This document shows positions 42,661-42,878 of a stretch of 42,878 nucleotides of DNA, piece after piece; positions within the stretch are counted from its first letter, which is position 1, and each line of letters opens with the position of its first letter. The stretch is from Actinomycetes bacterium (GTDB lineage: Bacteria; Actinomycetota; Acidimicrobiia; Acidimicrobiales; JAKAVM01): contig JAKAWH010000011.1 of assembly GCA_021817065.1 (NCBI GenBank), positions 1 to 42,878 on the forward strand, written 5' to 3'. The position numbers were made by a program, and so were the translations under genes. The notes below the pieces were generated by a model. It was not told the DNA's origin and did not search any database. It saw only the letters and a program-made list of their open reading frames with translations.

Positions 42661-42878
42661 CTTCGCTGGCATCTTCCGGTCCAGGCACCGTGGTGGCGGG
42701 CGGGGGGCCGATAGGAATGGCGATCGCGTGGCGCCTTGCGCAGAGAGGAAGATCGGTAACCCTGGCCGACCCCGCTCCCGGTTCGGGCGCTTCCCGTGCG
42801 GCAGGCGGGATGCTCGCGCCGGTCACCGAGGCGTACTTCGGCGAGGAGGAGCTTCTCCGGCTCAATCTCGCCTCCTCC
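42657..42878 (+). CDS. FAD-dependent glycine oxidase ThiO-like, partial
   Basis: The first 74 residues of a D-amino-acid-oxidase-family flavoprotein, cut by the window's right edge. TVVAGGGPIGMAIAWRLAQRGRSVTL is the FAD Rossmann loop with a following acidic residue (ADPAPGSG), and SRAAGGMLAPVTEA is the G-x-L-A-P segment typical of glycine oxidase ThiO in thiamine synthesis. The family call is fair; the substrate call is tentative, since thiS/thiG are outside the window. The start is set by ATGA coupling to a 12-codon upstream ORF. Confidence 0.75.
   Translation, partial: MTSLASSGPGTVVAGGGPIGMAIAWRLAQRGRSVTLADPAPGSGASRAAGGMLAPVTEAYFGEEELLRLNLASS

Overview
This is a 42.9 kb stretch of high-GC DNA from an actinobacterium. 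The evidence is a complete Pup-proteasome locus (arc, dop, pup, prcB, prcA, pafA), a fused FbiC for coenzyme F420, a MarP-type membrane protease, a DUF4193-like protein, TrmI and a HelY-type helicase. A CheY and a CheX/FliM-like fusion at the left edge point to a motile lineage. Class Acidimicrobiia is my best guess, from gene content alone. No rRNA, tRNA, CRISPR array, insertion sequence or prophage was seen, and no gene-free stretch exceeds 300 bases.

Layout: (1) 91-1976 (+), cheY and a CheX-FliM-like fusion. (2) 2073-3710 (-), an orphan solute-binding protein with a palindrome over its putative promoter. (3) 3827-5955 (+), an unrecognised repeat-containing protein coupled to a crotonase. 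(4) 5962-24807 (-), a long, almost wholly co-directional block. In transcription order it holds a thioesterase, three small membrane proteins, trmI and marP; then arc-dop-pup-prcB-prcA-pafA-lepB-tatB-tatC-helY and a tandem ThyX-like protein; then DUF4193, an unknown protein, a GNAT and a NUDIX hydrolase. One ferredoxin on + separates the two halves. (5) 24853-35036 (+), a pentose phosphate operon, tkt-tal-pgi-gnd-zwf-pgl, ending in fbiC. (6) 35143-36395, a small coiled protein (-) and a phosphotriesterase-like hydrolase (+). (7) 36492-42498 (-), gltB-gltD, divergent from a partial thiO (+) at the right edge.

How the genes work together: block 4 joins tagged-protein degradation (Pup, ligase PafA, depupylase Dop, ATPase ARC, 20S core) to envelope export (Tat, signal peptidase) and an envelope protease (MarP). 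Block 5 holds the oxidative and non-oxidative pentose phosphate pathway. It makes NADPH and pentoses, and its last gene builds the F420 chromophore, whose precursor is a pentose-derived flavin intermediate.

The most unusual signal is not a gene. Several intercistronic gaps are bridged by tiny ORFs of 12-26 codons whose start overlaps the upstream gene's stop (ATGA or GTGA) and whose stop overlaps the downstream gene's start. One gap (helY to thyX-like) is crossed by three such ORFs in series. Other points of note: a tatB gene that changes frame at a GGGGGGC slippery heptamer, short tandem duplications at five places (two of them copying a gene's 3' end past its stop codon), and several -10 boxes placed 7-9 nt before start codons, as expected for leaderless mRNAs.
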